Source: Desulfovibrio sp. (GTDB lineage Bacteria > Desulfobacterota > Desulfovibrionia > Desulfovibrionales > Desulfovibrionaceae). From it: a DNA stretch of 42,413 bases. Shown piece after piece: positions 1-7,996 of this stretch. The stretch's first letter is position 1, and every line of letters begins with the position of its first letter. The notes beneath the pieces are model-generated. The model made no database searches and was not told where the DNA came from. It was given only the letters and a program-made list of their open reading frames with translations. The position numbers were made by a program, and so were the translations under genes. The stretch spans positions 1 to 42,413 of the forward strand of contig NZ_JAHZCJ010000013.1 in NCBI RefSeq assembly GCF_019422935.1, written 5' to 3'.

Positions 1-74
1 AGTTGCCAGACCGCAAGTTGTTGTAACAAATCAAAAGGAGTTTTGCTGACATGCTTAAAGCTTTAAGCTTTACG

Positions 75-102
75 GAACCCCCCGCCTAGCGGGGGGGGGT
101 TC
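75..102. terminator. GC-rich hairpin, possible terminator of a gene left of the window
   Basis: GAACCCCCCGC pairs with a G-rich right arm ending GGTTC across a 3-base loop; the right arm has about three extra Gs. No clear U tract follows on either strand, so termination is inferred from stem strength and position only. Confidence 0.35.
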
Positions 103-109
103 TACATAC

Positions 110-143
110 AAAAAAGGCGCTTACAGTTAAAACTGCAAGCGCC
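110..143 (-). terminator. Rho-independent terminator of the tRNA-Glu transcript
   Basis: On the minus strand GGCGCTTGCAGTT and ACTGTAAGCGCC form a 12-13 bp stem with one mismatch and a very short loop. A run of six Ts follows at once (positions 115 down to 110). It lies 9 bases beyond the tRNA 3' end, as expected for a single-gene tRNA transcript. Confidence 0.85.
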
Positions 144-151
144 TTTGAATT

Positions 152-227
152 TGGCGTCACCAACGGGATTTGAACCCGTCTTAGCGGCTTGAGAGGCCGC
201 CGTCCTAACCGGATAGACGATGGTGAC
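152..227 (-). tRNA. tRNA-Glu (anticodon CTC)
   Basis: Read on the minus strand the 76-nt sequence folds as a cloverleaf. The acceptor stem is GTCACCA/TGGTGAC, the anticodon stem GCGGC/GCCGC closes the loop CTCTCAA (anticodon CTC, reads GAG), and the T arm contains GGTTCAAATCC. The 3' CCA is encoded after discriminator G. It stands alone between its own promoter and terminator. Confidence 0.95.
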
Positions 228-238
228 AACGAGGAGTT

Positions 239-267
239 AAATAAGGCTCTCAAGCCTTATTTGTCAA
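239..267 (-). promoter_or_regulatory. Promoter of tRNA-Glu
   Basis: On the minus strand TTGACA (267-262), a 17-bp spacer and TTATTT (244-239) give a good sigma70-type promoter about 10 bases before the tRNA 5' end. The -10 box and spacer also form a perfect 10-bp inverted repeat (AAATAAGGCT, CTCA loop, AGCCTTATTT). Confidence 0.7.
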
Positions 268-378
268 GCAGTTCATGCACAGGGCTGTAAAATCAGCCGT
301 TGCCGTACCTGCGTTCAAGGTGCTAGGTATGGAGTTGCCGCTTGCGGCGGCGCAAATTTGAAGGAAGGAGCAGCCCTC

Positions 379-1764
379 ATGAAATCTCGTCTTCACCTTC
401 CCCTGCTTATCGCCTGTTTTGCCTTGTTGGCCGCATGCGGCGGCAAGGTTATTCCCACGCGCGATGGCGACATGCCCACGTGGATGGGAACCCTGGAAGA
501 CCTCCGGCGTTACCCGCAGAATCTGGATGTGTACGCCAAGGCCGCTGGGGAAGACAAACTGCTTGTTTCTCCTGCCGAGCAGGCCAATCAGGCGGCCAGA
601 TTTATGCGCATCACCTTTGGCCCGTGGGAAATGACCAAGACCTCCATCCGCAAGCGTGATGTGGCTGTGCTGTTCAACAAGGCGCGCGGCTACAAAATTG
701 GCGATGTACGCTGGACGCAGTCGGAATGGGATGCCATGAGCGCCAACGCGGCTCTGGGCTCCTACCCCTCGCGCAGCCAGGCGGCCATAACCGTGCGCAA
801 TGCGAACCTGCGCGAACTGCCCACCAATGAGGCGCGTTTTTCCGAACCCACGCCAAATCCCAAGTCCAATCCCTTTGATTATTTTCAGTATTCCCTTTTG
901 CCCGTGGGCACGCCGGTACTTATCGCGCACACAAGCCGCGATGGCCGCTGGCACTATGTGGAATGCCCTGTGGCTGGCGGCTGGGTGGCGGACGAAGATC
1001 TGGCCCCTGTCAGCCCTGAATTCAAATACATGTACCGCAACAGCACTTTTGCGGCCCTGGTGCGCGACCGGGTGAACCTTGTCACGCCCACAGGTTCCAT
1101 ACTTGCCAACATCGGCGCATTGCTGCCCATGCGCGGCGGATACTCTTCGCCTGCGGACGCCGGTTCCGGCGGTCAGGCCGCAATTGAACTGCTTGCCCCC
1201 ATACGCGGTGCGGACGGTATGGCTCAACTGACCCCGGTGTCACTTACCACAGCAGACGCCGTTCCGTGGCCCCTGCGCATGACCCCTGGCAACGTGGCCA
1301 AGGTGGGCAATTTCATGATCGGCCAGCCCTACGGCTGGGGCGGCATGTTCGGCGACAGGGATTGCTCTGCCCTCACACGCGAGCTGTTCACGCCCTTTGG
1401 CATCTGGCTGCCGCGCAACTCCGTGGCGCAGGCGCGCACTGGCGCAGTCAACATGCTTGAGGGCATGACCACTGCGGAAAAAGAAGAGCAGATTCTGCGC
1501 AACGGCGTTCCCTTCCTCAGCCTTGTGGGCATGCGCGGGCATATCATGCTGTATGTGGGCAAGTATAATGGCCGCCCCGTCATTTTCCACAATGTATGGG
1601 GCGTGCGAACGGTTGAGGGCAGCGACACCGATGGCCGCTTTGTTATTGGCAGGGCCGTTGTCACCTCCATCACCCCCGGTGCCGAGCTGAAAAACCTTTA
1701 CCGTACAACGACGTTTGCCGACAGGCTCCGCACGTTGAGCACCCCGGCGGATACCCTTCAGTGA
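379..1764 (+). CDS. SH3/NlpC-P60 family cell-wall peptidase, lipoprotein
   Basis: A predicted envelope-anchored peptidoglycan endopeptidase of 461 aa. The ATG at 379 is chosen because AAGGAAGGAG lies 8 bases upstream and the protein then opens with a lipoprotein signal (lipobox LAAC, acylated Cys20); an in-frame TTG at 358 would precede that site. The middle (about 130-230) resembles bacterial SH3 wall-binding repeats with the RNANLRELPT and GGWV signatures. The C-terminal third is an NlpC/P60 papain-like domain with Cys329 (DRDCSALT), His388 (RGHIMLYVG) and His404 as likely catalytic residues. This layout matches the SH3-containing C40 peptidases common in Desulfovibrio. Its stop overlaps the GTG start of the next gene (GTGA), implying translational coupling. 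Fold and lipidation are well supported; the exact bond cleaved is not known. Confidence 0.88.
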   Translation: MKSRLHLPLLIACFALLAACGGKVIPTRDGDMPTWMGTLEDLRRYPQNLDVYAKAAGEDKLLVSPAEQANQAARFMRITFGPWEMTKTSIRKRDVAVLFNKARGYKIGDVRWTQSEWDAMSANAALGSYPSRSQAAITVRNANLRELPTNEARFSEPTPNPKSNPFDYFQYSLLPVGTPVLIAHTSRDGRWHYVECPVAGGWVADEDLAPVSPEFKYMYRNSTFAALVRDRVNLVTPTGSILANIGALLPMRGGYSSPADAGSGGQAAIELLAPIRGADGMAQLTPVSLTTADAVPWPLRMTPGNVAKVGNFMIGQPYGWGGMFGDRDCSALTRELFTPFGIWLPRNSVAQARTGAVNMLEGMTTAEKEEQILRNGVPFLSLVGMRGHIMLYVGKYNGRPVIFHNVWGVRTVEGSDTDGRFVIGRAVVTSITPGAELKNLYRTTTFADRLRTLSTPADTLQ

Positions 1765-3335
1765 CAGAACTGCGCCATACAACAACCGCCGACGATGCCG
1801 GCCAGCGGCTAGATCGCGTGCTGCATCAGGTTGCCTCCGAGATGTCGCGGGCAGCGTTACAAAAAGCCGTTCAGGCTGGGCACTGCCAGGTGGACGGTCT
1901 GCCGGAAACCCGCGTAAATGCCAAAATGCGGGCCGGGCAGACCATCACGTTGCGCCTACCGGAAACCGCCACGACCTTGCAGGCGGAGGAAGGACACCTC
2001 GAGCTACTCTGGCAGGACGAACACATGGTTGTGTGCAACAAGCCTGCGGGCCTGACGGTGCACCCCTGCCCTTCCTGCCCGGAGCAAACCCTGGTGCAAC
2101 GCCTGCTGGGGCGGTTTCCGCAACTGGGCAGGATCGAAGGCCAGCGCCCCGGCATAGTGCATCGGCTGGACAAAGACACGAGCGGCATCCTGCTGGTGGC
2201 CCTGACAGAGCAGGATCGCCTTGTACTCAGCGAGGCCTTTGCCCAGAGGGAAGTACACAAGGAATATCTGGCCCTAGTGAGCGGCAGGCCGCCCGCAGCG
2301 GGCGAATGCCGCGAACCCATTGGCCGCCACCCCACGGCCAAGGTGAAGATGGCCGTTGTGCCGGAATCGCGCGGCGGGCGCGTAGCCCATACGGAATGGA
2401 AAACCCTGTGGACAGCTCCGGACAAGCGCTTCTCCTTGCTTGCCGTGCGCATCCATACCGGGCGTACGCATCAGATACGCGTGCACATGACCCACCTTGG
2501 GCACCCCCTGCTTGGCGACAGGCTCTATGCGCCCAAGGCGGTACAGGCCCTTGCCCCGCGCCAGATGCTGCACGCGTGGCGCATCAGCTTCATCCACCCG
2601 GCCACGGGCAATCTTATGAATTTTGCCTGCCCGCCGCCGGACGACATGCTCATGGCTGCGCTTCAGGGCTGCCGCCGCATGCGCCGCGTGGTGGTAACGG
2701 GCAATCCCGGCAGCGGCAAATCAGCCTTTTCCCAATGCCTGGCCGATATGGCCGTGCCTGTCTTCAGCGCCGATGCAACTGTTGCCGCCCTGTACTCCCC
2801 CCGAGGGGAGGCTGCGCAATGGATCGGGCAGATCGGCGGCAACGCCCTGCTTACTCCAACAGGTGCTGTGGATAAAACCGCGCTGCTTGAGGCCATGCGC
2901 GCCAACCCCGTGTTGCGCCGCGAGGTGGAAAACATGGTGCACAGCCTGACCCACAAGGCGCTGGAAACTTTCTGGATACAGCAGGAATCGCTGGGAGTGC
3001 CGCTGGCCGTGGCCGAGGTACCTCTGTATTTTGAAACAGACTGGCAAAACAGCTTTTCACCAGCACCGCACGTTGTCGGGGTGCGCTGCGCCATGCCCCT
3101 GCGCGCGCAGCGCATTGAAGCCAATCGTGGCTGGACGCAAGACAAGCTGGAAGCTATCGAAGGCTGGCAATGGGCGCAAGACCGCAAGATGGCCGCCTGC
3201 AACACAGTTGTGGATAACGAAGGTTCGCTGGAATCTTTATGCGCCCAGGCCCAGGAATTTTTGACAAGCATGCGCACTCAGGATCAGAAGGATGAACAGG
3301 CCCTTGCGCTGCACCTCGCAAGGCTGTGGCAGTAA
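1761..3335 (+). CDS. rluD-coaE: Fusion: RluD-family 23S rRNA pseudouridine synthase and dephospho-CoA kinase
   Basis: One 524-aa reading frame carries two complete enzymes. Residues 14-75 are an S4 RNA-binding domain, and 85-300 an RluA/RluD pseudouridine synthase with HRLDKDTSG at 134-142 (catalytic Asp137) and the later RTHQIRVH motif. From about 308 a CoaE kinase begins with P-loop GNPGSGKS (314-321, Lys320) and the FSADATVAALY segment equivalent to the CoaE DAD motif; it performs the last step of CoA synthesis, phosphorylating dephospho-CoA with ATP. Both active-site sets look intact. The GTG start overlaps the upstream stop, with no separate Shine-Dalgarno. No frameshift or internal stop separates the halves, so it is a true fusion. 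The rRNA target is inferred from the family. Confidence 0.92.
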   Translation: MTELRHTTTADDAGQRLDRVLHQVASEMSRAALQKAVQAGHCQVDGLPETRVNAKMRAGQTITLRLPETATTLQAEEGHLELLWQDEHMVVCNKPAGLTVHPCPSCPEQTLVQRLLGRFPQLGRIEGQRPGIVHRLDKDTSGILLVALTEQDRLVLSEAFAQREVHKEYLALVSGRPPAAGECREPIGRHPTAKVKMAVVPESRGGRVAHTEWKTLWTAPDKRFSLLAVRIHTGRTHQIRVHMTHLGHPLLGDRLYAPKAVQALAPRQMLHAWRISFIHPATGNLMNFACPPPDDMLMAALQGCRRMRRVVVTGNPGSGKSAFSQCLADMAVPVFSADATVAALYSPRGEAAQWIGQIGGNALLTPTGAVDKTALLEAMRANPVLRREVENMVHSLTHKALETFWIQQESLGVPLAVAEVPLYFETDWQNSFSPAPHVVGVRCAMPLRAQRIEANRGWTQDKLEAIEGWQWAQDRKMAACNTVVDNEGSLESLCAQAQEFLTSMRTQDQKDEQALALHLARLWQ

Positions 3336-3400
3336 CTACTGGAGTCAGATACTGTCTATCCACTCAAGTTCCATGAGTTTTTCACCTAATTTGCCATTTC

Positions 3401-3430
3401 TTGACACAATTCGCGGTATTCGCGTATAGG
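3401..3430 (+). promoter_or_regulatory. Putative sigma70 promoter of the hybrid kinase-ybaK pair
   Basis: TTGACA at 3401-3406 and TATAGG at 3425-3430 are separated by 18 bases, about 45 bases before the ATG. It lies in a short AT-richer gap after the upstream gene. Confidence 0.55.
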
Positions 3431-3474
3431 CTATCTTTAAATTTTCAGACCAAAAGCATCAGTTGAAGCAAAAC

Positions 3475-5532
3475 ATGTCAGACGCACAACAGCCGCATCA
3501 GGGCAATCTAGCCAATCCTCTGGTGCTGGCCTTGGAAATATCAAGTTCAGCCCTTCTGCACGTCAGCAAAGAGCCTTTTCTCAGAGCAGCCATGGCCAGT
3601 ATTGGCGAATCCTTGCACTGTGAGCAGGTGTCTCTTGTGGAATTTGACGATGAGCAGTGGTCTGCCCCTGTAGTCTGGCGGTCGAGCATTCGCAGTGCAA
3701 CTGGTGATATGCCTGCGGCAACGCTCAACGACATGTCGCCGGTGCTGGGCATGTTTAAAGAGGGCAAAAGCCTGTGTGTTGCTGATACCTCGGCCATGCC
3801 TGAAGGCCCGCAAAAAGCCCTGTTTCTCTCCCGTGGAATCACATCGGCAATCTGCGTGCCCATCGCCCATGATGGCCAGCTTTTTGGCGGCATCTGCCTT
3901 TTACGGCACCGCTATCGCGGTCAATGGTCCATTGAGCATTCCAGCCTTTGCCATCTTTTGGGCAGCATCCTAGCCATCACCTTGACGCATTTTCGTCTTT
4001 ACGGGCAGTTGCAGCGCAAGCACAGACAACTGCACGATATTCTCGATGCTTTCACTGATCCTGTCTGCATTGTTGACATGGAGACGTACAAGATCCTTTT
4101 CGTCAACAACAGTGTTGAAGAAACATATCCGCGCAAAGACGGCACGTTGTCCAACATCTGCTACAAAAGGCTCATGGGGCGGGATACGCCCTGCCCCTTT
4201 TGCACCAATGCCATAATTGCCGCCTCCAGCGAGCCCTATCAGTGGACGTATGAAAACAAGACCACCAGGCGCACCTATACGGTGGTGGACAAGGCCATCA
4301 AGTGGGACAACGATAAAACGGTTCGCCTCAGCATTTCACGCGATGTGACGGATCTGCTGCAAACCCAGCACGAAAAACAGGATGCCGTGGTGGCCTCGCA
4401 GGCCAAAAGCGAATTTCTGGCGCATATGAGTCATGAAATCCGCACTCCCATGAACGGCATTATCGGCCTCACCCATCTGGCCCTGCAATCCAATCCCAGC
4501 GACGAGCAGAAAAACTATCTGCAAAAAATCCGCACTTCCGCCACAAACCTGCTGGCCATAATCAACGATATTCTGGATCTTTCCAAAATCGAAGCCAACA
4601 AGATGGTGCTGGAAGACGCCAACTATCCGCTGGAAGACGTGCTAGAATTCGTGCACACATCGCTGCGCTTCCCCATTGAGCAGAAGGGGCTTGAGTATGA
4701 ATGCAAACTTGGCGACGATGTGCCGTTGAAGCTCTGGGGCGACAGCCTGCGCCTCAAGCAGGTCTTGCTCAACCTCATGAACAATGCCGTCAAATTCACT
4801 GCCGAAGGGCGCATAACCCTGCGAATTGACCGCGAGCTTTCTGGCGACAAAGACAGCCTGCACTTCAGAATTGCAGATACTGGCATGGGCATCAGCCGCG
4901 AATACCAGCAGCACCTTTTTGATCCCTATACCCAGGCCAATGCGAGCATCAGCCGCCGCTTCGGCGGCACGGGCCTCGGGCTGAGCATCTGCAAGCGCAT
5001 TGCGGAGCTCATGCACGGCGCGCTGTGGTGCGAGAGTGAACTGGGCAAGGGCTCCACCTTCCACCTGAGCATCCCCTGCACCGCTGCCCGCAATATCTAT
5101 TGCCCGCAGGAGCAGGCAGTTGTCACGGCAGAGCCGCTGGACGGAGCGGCGGAGTGCAGCATTCTGGTGGCGGAAGACAACGAAATCAACGTGGAAGTAT
5201 TGCGCGCCATGCTACGCCAGCTGGGCTTTGAATGCGATGTTGCGCCCAACGGCAAGGAAGCCCTGCGCATGGCCATGGAAACCCCATATGATATTGTGCT
5301 GATGGACGTTAACATGCCCGTCATGGACGGTCTGACCGCCACACGCGAACTGCGGCAGATGCTGCCGGGAAATGACGAACAAAAAGTCCTGCCCATCATT
5401 GCCCTCACCGCCGCGACCTTACCTGACAACATCGCCGAAATCATCAACGCGGGTATGAACGATCACATTGGCAAGCCCTTCAGCATGGCTACCCTGCGCA
5501 ATAAACTCGCCAAATGGCTTAAGCTGCACTGA
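3475..5532 (+). CDS. Hybrid sensor histidine kinase (GAF-PAS-HisKA-HATPase-REC)
   Basis: A soluble-looking hybrid two-component kinase of 685 aa with no evident membrane segment. An N-terminal GAF-like domain (about 15-165) is followed by a PAS domain (about 185-290) with a Cys-rich GRDTPCPFC stretch. The HisKA dimerisation helix has phospho-acceptor His320 (MSHEIRTPMNGII). The ATPase domain shows the N box (about 433), DTGMGI (468) and GGTGLGLS. A C-terminal receiver (about 560-685) has acidic EDN and phospho-acceptor Asp611 (MDVNMPVMDG). No output domain or cognate regulator is adjacent, so its target is unknown; the Cys pair in the PAS could bind a metal or respond to redox (inference). 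The ATG at 3475 is preferred over the TTG at 3463, but the ribosome site is weak for both. Confidence 0.92.
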   Translation: MSDAQQPHQGNLANPLVLALEISSSALLHVSKEPFLRAAMASIGESLHCEQVSLVEFDDEQWSAPVVWRSSIRSATGDMPAATLNDMSPVLGMFKEGKSLCVADTSAMPEGPQKALFLSRGITSAICVPIAHDGQLFGGICLLRHRYRGQWSIEHSSLCHLLGSILAITLTHFRLYGQLQRKHRQLHDILDAFTDPVCIVDMETYKILFVNNSVEETYPRKDGTLSNICYKRLMGRDTPCPFCTNAIIAASSEPYQWTYENKTTRRTYTVVDKAIKWDNDKTVRLSISRDVTDLLQTQHEKQDAVVASQAKSEFLAHMSHEIRTPMNGIIGLTHLALQSNPSDEQKNYLQKIRTSATNLLAIINDILDLSKIEANKMVLEDANYPLEDVLEFVHTSLRFPIEQKGLEYECKLGDDVPLKLWGDSLRLKQVLLNLMNNAVKFTAEGRITLRIDRELSGDKDSLHFRIADTGMGISREYQQHLFDPYTQANASISRRFGGTGLGLSICKRIAELMHGALWCESELGKGSTFHLSIPCTAARNIYCPQEQAVVTAEPLDGAAECSILVAEDNEINVEVLRAMLRQLGFECDVAPNGKEALRMAMETPYDIVLMDVNMPVMDGLTATRELRQMLPGNDEQKVLPIIALTAATLPDNIAEIINAGMNDHIGKPFSMATLRNKLAKWLKLH

Positions 5533-5547
5533 GCACCCCGACAAATC

Positions 5548-6036
5548 ATGGCTGCCGCAAAAGTTTCCAAAACCAATGCCGCCAGAATTCTTGAAGGCCT
5601 AGGCATTCCCTACGAACTGCACACCGCTGACGTGGACGAAAATGACCTGTCAGCCGTGACCATGGCACACAATCTGGGCGTTGACCCTGCCTGCGTTTTC
5701 AAAACCCTGGTAGCCAGAGGCGACAAAACAGGCGTGCTCATGGCCTGCATCCCCGCTGCTGCGGAGCTTGACCTCAAGGCGCTGGCCGCCGCATCCGGCA
5801 ACAAGCATGTGGAAATGGTTCCGCTCAAGGATGTTCGCCCCCTCACTGGCTACATGCGCGGCGGCTGCTCCCCGCTTGGAGCCAAGAAGGCCTACCCGGT
5901 TTTTGTGGACGAAAACGCCATCCTGCTTGAAAATATCTTTGTGAGCGCAGGCCAGCGCGGCGTTCAGCTGCGTCTCAAGCCGGATGATCTGCTGCGCGCC
6001 GTTGAAGGGCAATACGCCCCTGTGGCGCGCATTTAG
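5548..6036 (+). CDS. ybaK: Cys-tRNA(Pro) deacylase, YbaK/EbsC family
   Basis: A 162-aa single-domain protein of full family length. YbaK hydrolyses Cys-tRNA(Pro) made by mistake by prolyl-tRNA synthetase. The family pattern is clear: TNAARILEGLGIPYELH at the N-terminus, the VFKTLVARGD strand with the conserved Lys52, GGCSPLGAKKAYPVFVDE and the closing AGQRGVQLRLKPDDL region. It begins 15 bases after the hybrid kinase stop, so it is probably co-transcribed, but no functional link is known. No strong Shine-Dalgarno is visible. Confidence 0.92.
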   Translation: MAAAKVSKTNAARILEGLGIPYELHTADVDENDLSAVTMAHNLGVDPACVFKTLVARGDKTGVLMACIPAAAELDLKALAAASGNKHVEMVPLKDVRPLTGYMRGGCSPLGAKKAYPVFVDENAILLENIFVSAGQRGVQLRLKPDDLLRAVEGQYAPVARI

Positions 6037-6170
6037 TCGCCGCGCCCGTTATTTTCCAGCATAAAATCAGCCCGCCGGGGCAGACACGCACAAGCTGCCG
6101 CTTGGGTATCATCACCAGCACTTCACGGCGCATGCTCGGCCCATCTGCCCATCGTGCAAGGAGATCATTC

Positions 6171-7022
6171 GTGCAGTATTATCACGCAAACGTGTTTTGC
6201 AAAGAACCCATGACCGGCAACGGGCTGACTGTTTTTATTACCAAGGCCTTTCCTGAGAACGCAGTCATGCAGCAAATCGCCAGGGAATTCAGGCAATTTG
6301 AAACAATATTCCTTGTGCGGCGCGGCGATGCCGCTTTTGACGCGCGCATCTTTACAGTTGAGGAAGAACTGGATTTCGCCGGGCATCCAGTTCTGGGCGC
6401 AGCAGCGGTTGTGCAGCACGAATTTTTTCAGGACTCCTCCAGCACGGTTCTGTTCAACCTGAACAGCAAGCAGGTCTCTGTTTTTTGCACGGCGCAGGAC
6501 GATTCTTATGACTGCTGTATGGATCAAGGGCCAGCGGACTTCATCTGCGCCCCGGAGCCGGAAGCGTACGCTCACTATTTGCAGCCGCTGAATCTGGCCA
6601 CGAACCATATTGCCGCCGGATTTCCCCTGGAGGTTGTTTCAACTGGACTGCCCTACCTTCTGGTACCCATTGCCTCAGGCCTGGAGCAGGCACGCATCCT
6701 CGTGACGAATTACGAATCGCGACTTGCACAGATCGGCGCAAAATTCGCCTATGTTTTTGACGTCAACGCGGTAGAAGGCAGAACCTGGGACAATGCAGGT
6801 ATGGTGGAGGACGTTGCCACTGGCAGCGCCGCTGGGCCGGTAGGGGCCTATCTGTACAAGCACAACAGATTTTCTCCCGCGCAGGAAATACTTCTCCGGC
6901 AGGGGCGTTTTGCAGGCCGCGACTCAAAAATCAGCATCCGCAGGGACAAAGCCAGCGGCAACATGCTGGTGAGCGGTCAGGTCCGTCTGCTCGTTCGCGG
7001 GGAATGTCTTCTGGGCATGTAA
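6171..7022 (+). CDS. PhzF-family epimerase/isomerase
   Basis: A diaminopimelate-epimerase-fold protein of the PhzF/YddE family, 283 aa. The GTG start at 6171 is chosen for AAGGAG seven bases upstream; an in-frame start at 6102 has no such signal. Visible family motifs are NVFCKEPMTGNGLTVF near the N-terminus, Glu44 in the position of the catalytic glutamate (RQFETIF), the DFAGHPVLGAA loop, and VEDVATGSAAGPVGAYL in the second half. Most members have no known substrate; only PhzF itself, in phenazine synthesis, is well characterised, and no phenazine genes are here. The gene is alone and is followed by a convergent terminator. Confidence 0.88.
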   Translation: MQYYHANVFCKEPMTGNGLTVFITKAFPENAVMQQIAREFRQFETIFLVRRGDAAFDARIFTVEEELDFAGHPVLGAAAVVQHEFFQDSSSTVLFNLNSKQVSVFCTAQDDSYDCCMDQGPADFICAPEPEAYAHYLQPLNLATNHIAAGFPLEVVSTGLPYLLVPIASGLEQARILVTNYESRLAQIGAKFAYVFDVNAVEGRTWDNAGMVEDVATGSAAGPVGAYLYKHNRFSPAQEILLRQGRFAGRDSKISIRRDKASGNMLVSGQVRLLVRGECLLGM

Positions 7023-7068
7023 ACCCATCCTGCCAAAAGCTCTCAAAAAAACAGCGCAAAAAACAATA

Positions 7069-7110
7069 GCCCGCTTCCTTCTCTGCCATTGGCAGCGCAA
7101 GGAAACGGGC
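7069..7110. terminator. Bidirectional terminator between phzF-like gene and rubredoxin gene
   Basis: GCCCGCTTCCTT pairs with AAGGAAACGGGC (one mismatch) and encloses a smaller CTGCC/GGCAG stem. CTTTTC follows on the plus strand and a T-rich run ending TTTTTTG on the minus strand, which fits two genes that converge here. Confidence 0.75.
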
Positions 7111-7148
7111 CTTTTCAAAACGCACCACAAGGGTGTTGGATTTCTGGC

Positions 7149-7337
7149 TTAGCCTTCGTCACTCAAAGGGCGAAAACTCTTTTTTGTTGCCCCGCAAACA
7201 GGGCATTTCCAGTCTTCAGGCAGATCTTCAAAACGGGTTCCAGCCGGTATCTTGTGGCGTTTGTCGCCCCGGTCGGGGTCGTAAACGTAGCCGCAATTGA
7301 CCATCTGGCAACGCCACATATCCTTGGGTTCAGCCAT
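7149..7337 (-). CDS. rd2: Rubredoxin, C-x4-C type (rubredoxin-2)
   Basis: A 62-aa rubredoxin, a small cytoplasmic electron carrier with one Fe(Cys)4 centre. The ligands are Cys10, Cys15, Cys45 and Cys48. The first pair is spaced C-x4-C (CQMVNC) instead of the usual C-x2-C, while the second is the normal CPVCG; the loop [20 protein letters not shown] is standard. In D. desulfuricans a rubredoxin of this unusual type lies with the bacterioferritin gene and has been linked to iron metabolism, and the same arrangement is seen here (15 bases downstream of bfr). It likely passes electrons to the haem of bacterioferritin for iron release. Confidence 0.95.
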   Translation of the reverse strand: MAEPKDMWRCQMVNCGYVYDPDRGDKRHKIPAGTRFEDLPEDWKCPVCGATKKSFRPLSDEG

Positions 7338-7352
7338 GCTCTTCCCCGCCTG

Positions 7353-7892
7353 TTAGCCCGCTGCGGGCGTTGCGGTCACAAAGCCCTTGCTGGCCGGGCC
7401 AGTGGTGGAAGGCGTACCGGCAATCTTGGCAAGGTAAGTGTCGCCAAGTTTTTTGATATGCCCGTCAATATTGTCGTAATAGGTCAGGTGGGCCTGTTCT
7501 TCGTCAATGATCCGTTCAAAGAGACGGGCAGAAACAATGTCGCCCGCATCCTTACAGATAGCGAGAAAACCGCTGTAAGCTTCGATGGTGGCTTCTTCCT
7601 GATTGGCGTCAGCCTCGTAGATAGCGGTCACTTCCTGCCCGGTAACAATCTTGCCGTCTTTCTGGGTAGTGGGCTCACCGCCCAGTTCCTTGATGCGTTC
7701 GGCAAAATTTTCGGCATGTCGCATTTCGTCAATGGCGATAAGCTTCATGTTGGCAGCAAGCTCGCCATAATCCATATCATCCAGATTATAGTGCTGGTTC
7801 ATATACTGATGGATGGCGAACAGCTCCATGGCGCGCGCCTTGTTCAGTACTTCTATGACTTTAGCCTTCCGGCTTTCCCTGTTTTCAGCCAT
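7353..7892 (-). CDS. bfr: Bacterioferritin
   Basis: A 179-aa four-helix-bundle iron-storage protein that assembles into a 24-mer cage. The ferroxidase ligands are all present: Glu23, Glu56, His59, Glu99, Glu132 and His135. Met57 is the expected axial ligand of the haem shared by two subunits; in D. desulfuricans Bfr this haem is the unusual iron-coproporphyrin III. The start has AAGGAG 8 bases upstream. A 25-bp palindrome overlaps its likely -10 element, so control by the adjacent PerR-type regulator is probable. The neighbouring rubredoxin is its likely redox partner. A short Ala/Thr/Pro-rich tail (about 160-179) extends past the bundle. Confidence 0.95.
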   Translation of the reverse strand: MAENRESRKAKVIEVLNKARAMELFAIHQYMNQHYNLDDMDYGELAANMKLIAIDEMRHAENFAERIKELGGEPTTQKDGKIVTGQEVTAIYEADANQEEATIEAYSGFLAICKDAGDIVSARLFERIIDEEQAHLTYYDNIDGHIKKLGDTYLAKIAGTPSTTGPASKGFVTATPAAG

Positions 7893-7925
7893 GACGCAAG
7901 CTCCTTGGTTATAACAGGTTCAAGA

Positions 7926-7950
7926 TGCTATTTGCATAATACGAATAGCA
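7926..7950 (-). promoter_or_regulatory. Palindromic operator in the bfr promoter (PerR/Fur-type candidate)
   Basis: A 25-bp near-palindrome has 7-bp perfect arms TGCTATT and AATAGCA around an AT-rich centre. On the minus strand it covers TATTAT, a good -10 for bfr, with TTGTGA upstream. Its position between a Fur-family gene and an iron-storage gene makes it the best local candidate for that regulator's site. Confidence 0.6.
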
Positions 7951-7996
7951 AAATCTCACAAGCAGCCGCGCACACGGAAAAACATTCGGGCAATAG

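Noticed and set aside
250..1227. 325-codon minus-strand open frame
   Set aside because: It lies opposite the NlpC/P60 lipoprotein, is Gly/His/Arg-rich, has no ribosome site and also crosses the tRNA promoter region; it is a shadow of high-GC codon use.
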